Shown in pieces: positions 1-7,165 of a stretch of 18,250 nt of DNA. The DNA comes from JAAFIP01 sp043766985 (GTDB taxonomy: Bacteria; Pseudomonadota; Gammaproteobacteria; Burkholderiales; Burkholderiaceae_C). The position numbers and the translations under genes are program-made. The notes beneath the pieces were generated by a model, which was not told where the DNA came from, ran no database searches, and worked only from the letters and a program-made list of their open reading frames with translations. Positions within the stretch are counted from its first letter, which is position 1, and each line of letters begins with the position of its first letter. Location: contig JAYUHM010000035.1 of NCBI GenBank assembly GCA_043766985.1, positions 1 through 18,250 of the forward strand, in the 5' to 3' direction.

Positions 1-647
1 TGTTTAACAAGTTTCTACCACTGGAAGACGAAGGCCTGAAGGCCCGCGTTACGGCGCTGATGCAGCGCTGCGGCTTTGCGGCCAAGGGCTTGTTTGTAAC
101 GGACGGCAGCAAGCGCAGCGCACATGCTAACGCCTACTTCACCGGTTTTGGTGCCAGCAAGCGCGTGGTGTTTTATGACACCCTGCTCAAGCAGCTCAGC
201 CCCGACGAGGTTGACGCGGTACTGGCGCACGAGCTAGGCCACTTTAAGCACAAGCACATCATCAAACGCATCGTCTCCATGTTTGCCATGAGCTTGGTAG
301 GCTTTGCGCTGCTGGGCTACCTCAGCCAAGAGGCCTGGTTTTACCTTGGGCTCAGCGTGCGCCCCTCGCCTGCCGGCGGCAATGACGCCTTGGCCTTGCT
401 GTTGTTTATGATGGCCGTGCCCGTATTCACTGTATTTATCTCGCCCATCTTTGCGCAGTTTTCGCGCAAACACGAGTTTGAAGCGGATGCCTATGCGGTA
501 GCCCAAACCAATGGGGTTGACCTGAAAAATGCGCTGCTTAAATTGTATGAAGACAATGCGTCCACACTCACACCCGACCCGTTGTTTGTAAAGTTTTATT
601 ACTCGCACCCGCCCGCCTCTGAGCGGTTGGCAAGGATGGCCACATGA
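1..647 (+). CDS. M48 family (Ste24-like) zinc metallopeptidase, 5' end missing
   Basis: Integral-membrane zinc endopeptidase of the M48 / CAAX prenyl protease type, which in bacteria usually acts in membrane protein quality control. The reading frame is already open at base 3, upstream of the first Met codon at 60, so the N-terminal part lies outside the window. Counted from that Met, the zinc motif HELGH is at residues 57-61 inside AVLAHELGHFKHKH. The third zinc ligand is the Glu of the later FEADAYA motif. Hydrophobic stretches follow the HELGH helix (MSLVGFALLGYL and LALLLFMMAVPVFTVFI), as expected for Ste24-like enzymes. The C-terminus SHPPASERLARM is typical of the family. The stop TGA overlaps the ATG of the next gene as ATGA, so the two are translationally coupled. 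The substrate cannot be told from sequence. Confidence 0.93.
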   Translation, partial: FNKFLPLEDEGLKARVTALMQRCGFAAKGLFVTDGSKRSAHANAYFTGFGASKRVVFYDTLLKQLSPDEVDAVLAHELGHFKHKHIIKRIVSMFAMSLVGFALLGYLSQEAWFYLGLSVRPSPAGGNDALALLLFMMAVPVFTVFISPIFAQFSRKHEFEADAYAVAQTNGVDLKNALLKLYEDNASTLTPDPLFVKFYYSHPPASERLARMAT

Positions 648-985
648 GCAGTGTTTTACTCAAGAAAGACTGGGGAATCAATTCCCGGCGGGCACTATCT
701 GCTACAGAGATAGTAGCCAGACTGGTAGACCATGCTAGTTGGATGCTCGACGGCGATGCGGCCAATATTGCTCTCGTAAAAACTTTCATATTTGCCAACT
801 ATTTAGAGACCATCAGCTTTGTCAACGCTGTGGCTTTCATTGCCGAGCGGCACAACCACCATCCCGACCTGAGCGTGCACTACAGCAAATGCGTTGTGCG
901 TTTTAATACCCACGACGTGGGCGGCATATCCGCAACAGATTTTGCATGCGCTGCCGAGGTAGACGCCTTGGTTTTGCCGCGATGA
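644..985 (+). CDS. 4a-hydroxytetrahydrobiopterin dehydratase (pterin-4a-carbinolamine dehydratase family)
   Basis: Small cytosolic enzyme of 113 aa, the usual family length. It dehydrates 4a-hydroxytetrahydropterin made by aromatic amino acid hydroxylases, so that the pterin cofactor can be recycled. The family signature is clear in the C-terminal half: AERHNHHPDLSVHYSKCVVRF followed by THDVGGISATDFACAAEVD, containing the His-His-Pro catalytic/binding segment and the TH..GG.S..D block. The start is the ATG of an ATGA overlap with the M48 gene, and the stop overlaps the rsgA start in the same way. This makes a tightly packed three-gene unit. No phenylalanine hydroxylase gene is visible here, so the physiological partner is unknown; a moonlighting or pterin-repair role is possible. 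Confidence 0.93.
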   Translation: MSSVLLKKDWGINSRRALSATEIVARLVDHASWMLDGDAANIALVKTFIFANYLETISFVNAVAFIAERHNHHPDLSVHYSKCVVRFNTHDVGGISATDFACAAEVDALVLPR

Positions 986-1893
986 GCAACCATACCGGCT
1001 TGGTGGTTGCCAGCTTTGGCCGCCACTGCATGGTGGAGTCCCCCGACGGCACGCGCACCTTGTGCCACCCACGTGGTAAAAAATCGCAGGTCGTGGTGGG
1101 TGACCGCGTGCAGTGGCTGCCCAGCACCGACGAAGGCACGGTTGAAAAGGTCGATGCCCGGCGCAACCTGCTGTACCGCCAGGACGAGATTCGCACCAAA
1201 GAGTTTGCGGCCAATCTAGACCAGGTGCTGATCTTGATTGCCGCCGAGCCCGAGTTTTCAGAGCACCAGTTGACGCGCGCGCTCATCGCCTGCGAGGCGG
1301 CCAAAATCAAAGCCATCATCGCGCTGAACAAAAGCGATTTGCCTGAACCTTTTGAAGTAGCCTGGCAGCGTTTGGCGCCCTACCGCCATATGCACTACGG
1401 CGTGTTGCCCCTCAGCCTGCGGCTCTCGGGTGAGGTTGACAAAGCGCATCTGATGAAGCACCTGGAAGGCAAGACCACGCTCATACTGGGCCCCAGCGGC
1501 AGCGGCAAAAGCACCTTGATTAACCTGCTGGCTCCTGGCGCCCGTGTGCTGACCAACGAGATTTCTCAGGCCTTGAACTCTGGCAAACACACGACTACCA
1601 GCACCACGCTGTACTGGATAGATGCCGATAGAAAAACAGCGTTGATCGACTCGCCGGGGTTTCAAGAGTTTGGCCTGCACCATATCGAGCCCACAGGGCT
1701 GGCCTCGCTGATGCCCGACATTGCCGCGCATCTGGGGCAGTGCAAGTTTTATAACTGTACCCATTTGCATGAGCCGGGTTGCGGCGTGATTTCAGCGGTC
1801 AAACCGGCCCCTGGCCCAACAGAGATATGTGCAAGACGCTATAAACTGTATAGTGAATTGTTTGCCGAGCTGAATGCCCCGGTAACCTATTAG
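982..1893 (+). CDS. rsgA: Ribosome small subunit-dependent GTPase A
   Basis: Circularly permuted GTPase that checks and releases assembly factors during late 30S subunit maturation. I place the start at ATG 982, which overlaps the previous stop as ATGA, giving 303 aa. An upstream in-frame ATG at 946 lies inside the previous gene and would add residues not typical of the family. Order of parts: an N-terminal OB fold (about residues 1-70); the permuted G domain with G4 NKSD at 116-119, G1 P-loop GPSGSGKS at 170-177, a TTST G2 region and G3 DSPG at 223-226; then a C-terminal zinc knuckle C254-x4-C259-x-H261-x5-C267. All key residues are present. Its stop codon overlaps the stop of the convergent CobD-like gene by 4 bases. 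Confidence 0.97.
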   Translation: MSNHTGLVVASFGRHCMVESPDGTRTLCHPRGKKSQVVVGDRVQWLPSTDEGTVEKVDARRNLLYRQDEIRTKEFAANLDQVLILIAAEPEFSEHQLTRALIACEAAKIKAIIALNKSDLPEPFEVAWQRLAPYRHMHYGVLPLSLRLSGEVDKAHLMKHLEGKTTLILGPSGSGKSTLINLLAPGARVLTNEISQALNSGKHTTTSTTLYWIDADRKTALIDSPGFQEFGLHHIEPTGLASLMPDIAAHLGQCKFYNCTHLHEPGCGVISAVKPAPGPTEICARRYKLYSELFAELNAPVTY

Positions 1894-2936
1894 CCCAGCA
1901 AACGCGCCAACGACAGCAGCGCCAGCAGCAACATCCACAGGACGACGCTGCGCCACACCAGCCCTACAATGCTGCGCAGATGGGCCACGCTGGGTTCTCG
2001 GCCAGCGGTGGTGGTGGCTTCAGCGTCTGCAGGCGGCGCGCCCAATGGGGCGGTAGCGTCGGCCTGAAAAACCTGCGAGGTCATGGGTGAGAACACTTCT
2101 TTGAGTGCCTCGCCACCCAGCCGCACGTTCAACGCGCCCGACGTTGCTGCCAAGATCACGCCATCGTTGTCGTTCATGCCGTCAGCCAAGCCAGTACGCG
2201 CCAGGCGTTGCGCAAAGTTACGCCAGCTATCTATGGCCTCTTCAAAATTGCCCACAATGGCAAACCCCAAAGCCGTGACGCGGGCAGGCAACCAGTCCAC
2301 CACCAACCAGGCCTGCTGCGCGGCGGCCACTAGGGACGGGCTGACATGCAGGCTGCCCACATGCACGCTGCGCCGGGTGTAGTAGCGTTGGGCAAACTCG
2401 CTCAGGCGGTAAATGATGGCCCCGGCTGGTCCAAAGCCAAAGGCAGCCAGCAGCGCGTACCAACCCAGCACGCCAAATACATGGCGGTGCGCCGCAAGTA
2501 CCGAATGCTCAATGACATGGCGCACGATTTCGCTCTTGGGCAAGTCGCTGGCGTCCACCTGTTTCCAGTCGGCCAAGGCCTTGCGGGCGGCGTCTTCGTC
2601 GCCTGCGTCCAAGGCTTCTCGAATGACGGTGAAGTGGTGGCTAAACTGCCTGAACCCCAGCGTGAGATACAGCACCACGGCGTGCATGGCAAAGGCCAGC
2701 ACCAAGCCGGGCCAACCCAGGGTCCAGACCAACAGCCAGTGCAGCGCCAGCGCCACTGCTGCGGGCAGCAGCACTAGCGCACTCCATGCCAGCCAACCGT
2801 GCGGTGTTTTACCCGCGTCCAGCGTTTTGCTGGCGCTGCGAGCCCAGCTGCGGGCAGCCATATACGCCGCGTTACCCATGGGTAGCGGGCGTATCTGCTC
2901 CACCAACAGTGCGAAAAGAATAGCGAAAAAACTCAT
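1890..2936 (-). CDS. CobD/CbiB-family integral membrane protein
   Basis: Membrane protein of 348 aa related to CobD/CbiB (adenosylcobinamide-phosphate synthase, which attaches the aminopropanol arm in cobalamin synthesis) and to AmpE-like proteins. The start at 2936 (MSFFAILFALLVEQIRPLP) is chosen because AAAGG lies about 9 bases upstream; the frame stays open further upstream but without family sequence. Hydrophobic segments are seen near residues 2-17, 50-100 (a long pair), 155-178 and at the C-terminus (VVLWMLLLALLSLARLL). The block GFGPAGAIIYRLSEFAQRYY resembles the conserved core of the family. No other cobalamin gene is nearby, so a real role in B12 synthesis is doubtful; it may be the orphan paralogue found in many betaproteobacteria. 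Its ribosome-binding site lies inside a large inverted-repeat structure described separately. Confidence 0.85.
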   Translation of the reverse strand: MSFFAILFALLVEQIRPLPMGNAAYMAARSWARSASKTLDAGKTPHGWLAWSALVLLPAAVALALHWLLVWTLGWPGLVLAFAMHAVVLYLTLGFRQFSHHFTVIREALDAGDEDAARKALADWKQVDASDLPKSEIVRHVIEHSVLAAHRHVFGVLGWYALLAAFGFGPAGAIIYRLSEFAQRYYTRRSVHVGSLHVSPSLVAAAQQAWLVVDWLPARVTALGFAIVGNFEEAIDSWRNFAQRLARTGLADGMNDNDGVILAATSGALNVRLGGEALKEVFSPMTSQVFQADATAPLGAPPADAEATTTAGREPSVAHLRSIVGLVWRSVVLWMLLLALLSLARLLG

Positions 2937-2995
2937 GGTATGGCCTTTAACTATGACAATCATAGCGCGACTGCGCTGTGACTTAAAGCCATACC
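2937..2995 (-). promoter_or_regulatory. Candidate structured leader (multi-branch hairpin) before the CobD-like gene
   Basis: Directly abutting the start codon, bases 2937-2950 and 2983-2995 are complementary over 13 pairs with one bulged base. Between these arms are two smaller perfect hairpins: CTATGA-caa-TCATAG (2951-2965) and AGCGC-gact-GCGCT (2964-2977), which share two bases. On the - strand RNA the AAAGG ribosome-binding site falls in the outer stem, so folding would hide it. No cobalamin-riboswitch B12 box is visible. It could be a cis-acting RNA, a thermosensor-like element or a small palindromic repeat. The pairing is seen directly; the function is inference. Confidence 0.5.
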
Positions 2996-3013
2996 CGGGC
3001 GAACGCCGCGCTG

Positions 3014-3727
3014 CTAGGCTGCGAGGAAGCGGTACAGGTTGCGCAGCATGCCAGCCGTAGCGCCCCATACGAAGCGGTCATCTGGCGCATGGGGCGTGCC
3101 GCGCCAGTGCATGGAAAACCATTCGCGCCGCATGTCTGCCCACACTAACTCATGCCGGGCATGGTTAGCCGGGTTCATTAAAAATGCCAGCGGCACCTCA
3201 AACACATCGGCTACCTCAAAGGGGTTGGCTTGCAGCGTAAAGCCCGGTTGCACCAAGGCCACTACCGGGGTAATGTGAAACGCAGTCCCCGTGATGTAGC
3301 GGGGCAAGGTACCCAGCACTTCGCAGTGCCGGCTGTCCAAGGCTATCTCTTCGTGCGCCTCACGCAAGGCCGCGGCTATGGCGTCTGCATCGCTTGGGTC
3401 TACCTTGCCACCGGCAAAAGCAACTTGCCCCGAGTGGGTGGAAAGGTGCGCTGTACGTTGCGTCAGCAAGATGCTGGGTTGGTGGCGCGTCACGCCGTCT
3501 GCGAGGGTAATGGCTATCAGTACCGCAGCTTGGGCCGGCTGGCGGTCGCTGAAGCTGGGCTCTTCGCGCACTTCGGGTGTCCACATGGGCGGCTGTGCAA
3601 AGCGGTTGCGCAAGGCCTGTGCAGTCAGCGAGGCCGCCGGTACGGCAGGCAAGTGGGTATCAAACCCCGTGACAGGCACCGCAAGGGGGTCAAAGTTGGG
3701 GATTTTGGAGAGGGAAACGAAGGCCAT
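3014..3727 (-). CDS. Nudix hydrolase, CoA pyrophosphatase (NudL-like)
   Basis: Cytosolic Nudix enzyme of 237 aa predicted to cleave coenzyme A and related pyrophosphates to 4'-phosphopantetheine and 3',5'-ADP. The CoA-specific signature LLTQRTAHLSTHSGQVAFAGG (about residues 87-107) runs straight into the Nudix box, which ends LREAHEEIAL with R122, E123, E126 and E127 as likely metal ligands. As is common in this subfamily, the first part of the box departs from the canonical G-x5-E. An N-terminal extension of about 70 residues precedes the domain. I chose ATG 3727; a TTG three codons upstream is an alternative, and neither has a strong Shine-Dalgarno. It lies 150 bases after rplS beyond a strong terminator, so it should have its own promoter. 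The CobD-like gene follows on the same strand after 77 bases. Confidence 0.92.
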   Translation of the reverse strand: MAFVSLSKIPNFDPLAVPVTGFDTHLPAVPAASLTAQALRNRFAQPPMWTPEVREEPSFSDRQPAQAAVLIAITLADGVTRHQPSILLTQRTAHLSTHSGQVAFAGGKVDPSDADAIAAALREAHEEIALDSRHCEVLGTLPRYITGTAFHITPVVALVQPGFTLQANPFEVADVFEVPLAFLMNPANHARHELVWADMRREWFSMHWRGTPHAPDDRFVWGATAGMLRNLYRFLAA

Positions 3728-3822
3728 GAGAACCAAAAAAAGACAGCAGGCCCTAGTGTACGGGCTGGAAAGAAAGGTAAAGCTGGTTGCTCACCTGCGC
3801 GAGACACTGGGGCAAACACGGC

Positions 3823-3858
3823 AAAAAAAAACCGCCAAGCTCGTCGCTCTGGCGGTTT
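3823..3858 (-). terminator. Rho-independent terminator of rplS
   Basis: A 9-bp stem pairs AAACCGCCA (3829-3837) with TGGCGGTTT (3850-3858), with further weak pairing in the loop. Read on the - strand it is followed by at least eight T residues (complement of the A run at 3823-3830). It starts about 20 bases after the rplS stop codon, exactly where an rplS terminator is expected. Confidence 0.9.
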
Positions 3859-3877
3859 CTTATAAAGACCAGCGCTT

Positions 3878-4264
3878 TTATGCGGCGGCAGGTGCCACGA
3901 CAGCAGTTCTGCGCGTGAGCTTTTCCTTAATACGAGCCGACTTGCCGCTACGGTCACGCAGGTAGTACAGCTTGGCGCGGCGAACATCGCCACGGCGCTT
4001 GACTTCGATGCTGGCAATCAGTGGGCTGTACAGCTGGAACGTACGCTCCACGCCTTCGCCGCTGGAGATTTTGCGCACGATAAAGCTGCTGTTCAGGCCG
4101 CGGTTACGCTTGGCAATGACCACGCCTTCGTAGGCCTGCACGCGCTTGCGCGTACCTTCAACCACATTGACGTTGACAATGACGGTGTCGCCGGGAGCGA
4201 ATGGGGGAATGACTTTACCCAGACGGGCAATTTCTTCTTTTTCGAGGGTTTCGATCAAGTTCAT
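3878..4264 (-). CDS. rplS: 50S ribosomal protein L19
   Basis: Ribosomal protein L19 of 128 aa, located at the interface of the 30S and 50S subunits. The sequence is canonical: MNLIETLEKEEIARLGK, then the PGDTVIVNVNVVEGTRKRVQAYEGVVIAKRNRG core, SSFIVRKISSGEGVERTFQLYSP and the RRGDVRRAKLYYLRDRSGK basic end, followed by a short Ala-rich tail. In most proteobacteria rplS is the last gene of rpsP-rimM-trmD-rplS. Here a MipA/OmpV gene and two gaps separate it from trmD. A perfect TATAAT about 130 bases upstream suggests independent transcription, and a strong terminator follows it. Confidence 0.98.
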   Translation of the reverse strand: MNLIETLEKEEIARLGKVIPPFAPGDTVIVNVNVVEGTRKRVQAYEGVVIAKRNRGLNSSFIVRKISSGEGVERTFQLYSPLIASIEVKRRGDVRRAKLYYLRDRSGKSARIKEKLTRRTAVVAPAAA

Positions 4265-4314
4265 AAAAGTTCTCTACATACTTCGATCATGCCGGCTACG
4301 CTAGGGGCGACTAT

Positions 4315-4327
4315 TTTCACTGTGAAA
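4315..4327. repeat. Small inverted repeat in the rplS leader
   Basis: TTTCAC and GTGAAA are perfectly inverted around one base, midway between the candidate -10 box and the rplS start. It could be an operator half-site pair, but arms this short may be chance. Confidence 0.3.
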
Positions 4328-4383
4328 CCCGCACAAAAGTAGGAGTCTGTAAAGCCAGTGTGTCGCGGCGGGTAGAGGATCGA

Positions 4384-4399
4384 AAAGCCTTCTATTATA
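4384..4399 (-). promoter_or_regulatory. Candidate promoter of rplS (-10 and start region)
   Basis: On the - strand a consensus -10 box TATAAT (complement of 4394-4399) is followed at once by AGAAGGCTTT. The same arrangement, TATAATA[T/G]AAGGCTTT with a single mismatch over 16 bases, is found before rpsP in this window. No good -35 box is seen 16-18 bases upstream. Transcription from here would give an rplS leader of about 120 nt. Confidence 0.6.
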
Positions 4400-4437
4400 T
4401 CGCGAGAGCTGGCCACGAGGCCTGCCGATACCATTAA

Positions 4438-5226
4438 CTAGTACAGACGGTACAACACCGAGGCGCTGCCACTCAAGCCCCCTGTGCCATCGATGAGCGG
4501 ACTTTGCCGAATACTGGCGCCATAACCGCGGTAGCGTGCACCCAATACCAAACTGATTTTGGGGCTTAGATCGGTACTGGCCGACAAACCGATATTAAAA
4601 TTTGTCGCTGCCCCTGCCTCATAGGCTGGACGCCCAGCCACAGCCTCTGCCGCAGTAACGCCGTAATAATAGTTAACTAATTTTGAACTATTGTTTTGTG
4701 CACTAACGTATGGCGTAAGTGACCACTTACCTATTGTTGAATTCGAATCAATCCGCCAGCCTAAACCAACTTCCGTGCGCAAGCCCTTGCTGTTGCCAGA
4801 AGCGTCGGTGCCCGCCTCCAGCCAAACTTGCCCAATAGGGGTGGCAAACTTGGTGCCTACGCCCAGCAGCAGGCTAGGTTTGCGCGGCGCCATGCCGGTA
4901 AAAATGGCCGCGTCAGGCGCTTTATAGCCCTGCAGCAGCAGATCGGCCCGCAAGTTAACCGAGAAATCCTGGTTCTCGGGGTTGGTTATCAGGTATTCAG
5001 CGCTGGTACCGCGTACAGAAAAGCGGGTGGTTTGAATTTGCAAGGCGGGCACCAATGTTGTTTTAATGCCTAAACCTTTATACCCCTCGTCGTTGAGTAC
5101 CAAGCCCAATCCGACTTTGGCCGTGTTTTCAGGTGTTTTGGTCTGCGCACCTGCGGTGCACGCCCACAACGCAAGCGACAGCGGGGCGCAGTACGACATC
5201 AGCTTTGGCAGGTGGCGTGGCTTCAT
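4438..5226 (-). CDS. MipA/OmpV family outer-membrane protein
   Basis: Predicted outer-membrane beta-barrel protein of the MipA/OmpV family. Members are porin-like or act as scaffolds for peptidoglycan enzymes; the exact job here is unknown. I chose Met at 5226, giving 262 aa, because it begins a good signal peptide: MKPRHLPKLM, a hydrophobic core SYCAPLSLALWACTAG and an AGA-QT cleavage site near residue 27. Family landmarks are GLGLVLNDEGYKG, FSVRGTSAEYLI, FTGMAPRKPSLLLGVGTKF, the TDASGNSKG loop and KLVNYYYGV. The protein ends in an aromatic residue (LYRLY), as barrel proteins usually do. It sits between trmD and rplS on the same strand. Its base composition is lower in GC than its neighbours (22 of 60 bases at 4681-4740), which hints at later acquisition. 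No strong Shine-Dalgarno is seen. Confidence 0.87.
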   Translation of the reverse strand: MKPRHLPKLMSYCAPLSLALWACTAGAQTKTPENTAKVGLGLVLNDEGYKGLGIKTTLVPALQIQTTRFSVRGTSAEYLITNPENQDFSVNLRADLLLQGYKAPDAAIFTGMAPRKPSLLLGVGTKFATPIGQVWLEAGTDASGNSKGLRTEVGLGWRIDSNSTIGKWSLTPYVSAQNNSSKLVNYYYGVTAAEAVAGRPAYEAGAATNFNIGLSASTDLSPKISLVLGARYRGYGASIRQSPLIDGTGGLSGSASVLYRLY

Positions 5227-5375
5227 GGTGCTATCTATTTTTTGCGGCGTGGGTGTTTGCAACTTATTACGCGCGTATACAATTTTGAGTCTAGCACTGC
5301 GCGACACATCATGCAAAGCCCTACAAGAAAAGGCTTATATAGACCCATAGCGGCGGCTACAGGGCGTTTGAGCTT

Positions 5376-6086
5376 TTAAAGCAAATCTGGCCGCAAACGC
5401 TGGGTTAAGCCGCGCCGTTGGTCGTTACGCCAGCGCGCAATATGGGCATGGTTGCCTGACAACAATACCGCAGGCACTTCGGCTCCACGCCATACTTCGG
5501 GGCGGGTGTAGTGCTCGCAGTCCAGCAAGCCACCCAAGGCAGGGTTAAAACTGTCTTGTGCGTGGCTGTCGGCGTCGCCCAGCACACCGGGCTGCAGTCG
5601 CGCCACGGCATCCAGCAAAGCCATGGCGGCTATCTCGCCGCCGGAGAGTACAAAATCACCCAAGCTGATCTGCTGGGTGACAAACTGGTCGATAAACCGC
5701 TGGTCTAGCCCTTCGTAGCGACCGCAAATCAGAATGGCGCCTTGGCTGTCTGACCAGCGCTGGACTTGGGCGTGGTTCAGCGTTTGGCCTGTGGGGGAAA
5801 ACAGCACTACCGGGCACTGCGCGCCTGCTGGCTCACTGCGCTGCGCCTGAACAGCCTCGATACTGCGGGCTAGCGGCTCGGCCATCATCACCATGCCGGG
5901 GCCGCCGCCAAACGGGCGATCATCCACGCGGCGGTAGTTGCCCTCTGCAAAATCACGCGGGTTGGTAAAGTGCACGTCCACCAGCTTGCTGCCATTGGCC
6001 TGCGCTACGAAAGCGCGGCGGTTGATACCGCTTTGCATGAAAGGGGCGAACAGCTCGGGGAAAAGGGTAATGATGTCGAAGCGCAT
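5376..6086 (-). CDS. trmD: tRNA (guanine-N1-)-methyltransferase
   Basis: SAM-dependent enzyme that makes m1G37 in tRNAs reading CNN codons and so prevents +1 frameshifting. The start at 6086 gives MRFDIITLFPELFAPF, the family's usual N-terminus, and a 236-aa protein; an in-frame ATG ten codons upstream (6116) is less likely. The trefoil-knot SAM site is seen in SPTGQTL (about residues 97-103), LICGRYEGLDQRFID (119-133) and SLGDFVLSGGEIAAMALLDA (141-160). D178 in the QDSF motif is where the catalytic Asp is expected. The HYTRPE motif of the C-terminal domain follows. It lies 75 bases after rimM in the rpsP-rimM-trmD order. Unusually, rplS is not next. Confidence 0.97.
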   Translation of the reverse strand: MRFDIITLFPELFAPFMQSGINRRAFVAQANGSKLVDVHFTNPRDFAEGNYRRVDDRPFGGGPGMVMMAEPLARSIEAVQAQRSEPAGAQCPVVLFSPTGQTLNHAQVQRWSDSQGAILICGRYEGLDQRFIDQFVTQQISLGDFVLSGGEIAAMALLDAVARLQPGVLGDADSHAQDSFNPALGGLLDCEHYTRPEVWRGAEVPAVLLSGNHAHIARWRNDQRRGLTQRLRPDLL

Positions 6087-6161
6087 AGCGGTTTCGATCT
6101 TACTTGGAACCAGCATGCGCTGCTGACTAACGCCATCAACGCGATGGCGACAAACAGGGCG

Positions 6162-6761
6162 CTACTCTGAATAATCGGGCTGCCAGTCGACGGTGATGCG
6201 CTTGTTCTCAAAGCTGACGTCGTCGACATACACCGAGACAAACGGTATCAGGGTTTCGACTTTTTTGCCTTCAACCCCAGCCTCAATCACCATGACGGTT
6301 TGCGGGCCGGTGGAGATTAAATCTTTTACCACCCCCAAGGCAAGGCCTTCGCGGTTCACCACGGCCAAACCCATCAGGTCCACCCAGTAAAACTCGTCGC
6401 TAGCGGCAGTGGGGAATGATGAGCGCGCAATGAAGATACGGGCGCTTTTGAGCAGCTCGGCCATGTTGCGGTCGTCGCAACCATCCACCTCGACCACAAT
6501 GGTGTCCGCATGCTCTTTGGCACTGCGAATCTTGATCAGTTGGCAGCCGGTAAAGGCCTGCTGTGCCTTGAGCACGACGCCGGGGCGTGGCTCAGGCGGT
6601 AGCAGGTACCAGCGCTTGGAAGAAAAAAGCGCCTCAGGCGAGGCGCTGTAGGGGATGACTTTGAAAAAGCCTTTGATGCCCCACGCATCAGCGATGCGCC
6701 CTACTTCGATAGCGTCTACGGGTAATTGCGCAGACTCAAGACAAGGTAGCGGGTTGCTCAT
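6162..6761 (-). CDS. rimM: Ribosome maturation factor RimM
   Basis: Assembly factor that binds S19 and helps mature the 30S head domain. At 199 aa it is slightly longer than the usual 170-185 because of an N-terminal extension before the RimM barrel, which starts at VDAIEVGRIADAWGIKG (about residues 15-31). The C-terminal PRC-barrel-like part is clear: EFYWVDLMGLAVVNREG, LGVVKDLISTGPQTVMVI, ETLIPFV.VYV.DV and the terminal ITVDWQPDY. It is 48 bases from the rpsP stop and clearly cotranscribed with it. The leader between the genes contains a short inverted repeat CCTAC-c-GTAGG but no strong Shine-Dalgarno. Confidence 0.96.
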   Translation of the reverse strand: MSNPLPCLESAQLPVDAIEVGRIADAWGIKGFFKVIPYSASPEALFSSKRWYLLPPEPRPGVVLKAQQAFTGCQLIKIRSAKEHADTIVVEVDGCDDRNMAELLKSARIFIARSSFPTAASDEFYWVDLMGLAVVNREGLALGVVKDLISTGPQTVMVIEAGVEGKKVETLIPFVSVYVDDVSFENKRITVDWQPDYSE

Positions 6762-6809
6762 TTAGTGAGAATCAGCATGCCAGCTACCTACCGTAGGGCA
6801 GCAGCGCAA

Positions 6810-7067
6810 TTAAGCGGCTTTGGTTTTAGCAGCCAGTTGGGCTACCAAACGCTCAACTGTTGGCGAGGCCTGTGCGCCCACGCTTTTCCAGTAGGTCAAA
6901 CGGTCTTGCGCAATGCGCAAGCCCTCTTCGCCTTCGATAGCGATGGGGTTATAAAAGCCGAGGCGTTCGATAAAATTACCGTCGCGGCGTGTGCGCTTGT
7001 CAGCGACCACAATGTTATAGAACGGACGGGCTTTTGCGCCGCCGCGTGAGAGTCGAATGACGACCAT
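6810..7067 (-). CDS. rpsP: 30S ribosomal protein S16
   Basis: Ribosomal protein S16 of 85 aa, an early binder of 16S rRNA. MVVIRLSRGGAKARPFYNIVVADKRTRRDGNFIERLGFYNP is the canonical beginning, and DRLTYWKSVGAQASPTVERL the canonical end. The start at 7067 is supported by AAGGAA about 7 bases upstream. It is the first gene of the rpsP-rimM-trmD transcript, with a consensus TATAAT about 95 bases upstream. Confidence 0.98.
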   Translation of the reverse strand: MVVIRLSRGGAKARPFYNIVVADKRTRRDGNFIERLGFYNPIAIEGEEGLRIAQDRLTYWKSVGAQASPTVERLVAQLAAKTKAA

Positions 7068-7149
7068 AATGTGTTCCTTCGGGTGGGGTAAATTTTTCTT
7101 TGCGGCGTTTGAGACACGCGACATAGCCACCCGGCCAGCGACACGCTGC

Positions 7150-7165
7150 AAAGCCTTATATTATA
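7150..7165 (-). promoter_or_regulatory. Candidate promoter of rpsP-rimM-trmD
   Basis: A consensus TATAAT (complement of 7160-7165) is followed by ATAAGGCTTT on the - strand, matching the rplS promoter over 16 bases with one difference. The -35 region is poor. The predicted leader is about 85 nt. The promoter lies in the 183-base gap shared with the divergent acetyltransferase gene. Confidence 0.6.

Noticed and set aside
694..714. Inverted repeat ACTATCT...AGATAGT inside the dehydratase gene, partly like the tail of the dispersed repeat
   Set aside because: Only the short tail matches and the encoded LSATEIVARLVDH is normal for the family, so chance is more likely than an inserted copy.
946..981. 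Upstream ATG as rsgA start
   Set aside because: It lies within the preceding gene and adds an Arg-rich lead not seen in RsgA; the ATGA overlap at 982 gives the normal N-terminus.
2937..3013. Cobalamin riboswitch before the CobD-like gene
   Set aside because: The gap is too short for the about 200-nt fold and has no B12 box; the structure seen is of another kind.
5316..5375. Possible trmD terminator AAGCC...GGCTT
   Set aside because: Only five pairs with an 11-base loop and no T run after it on the - strand; not enough to call.
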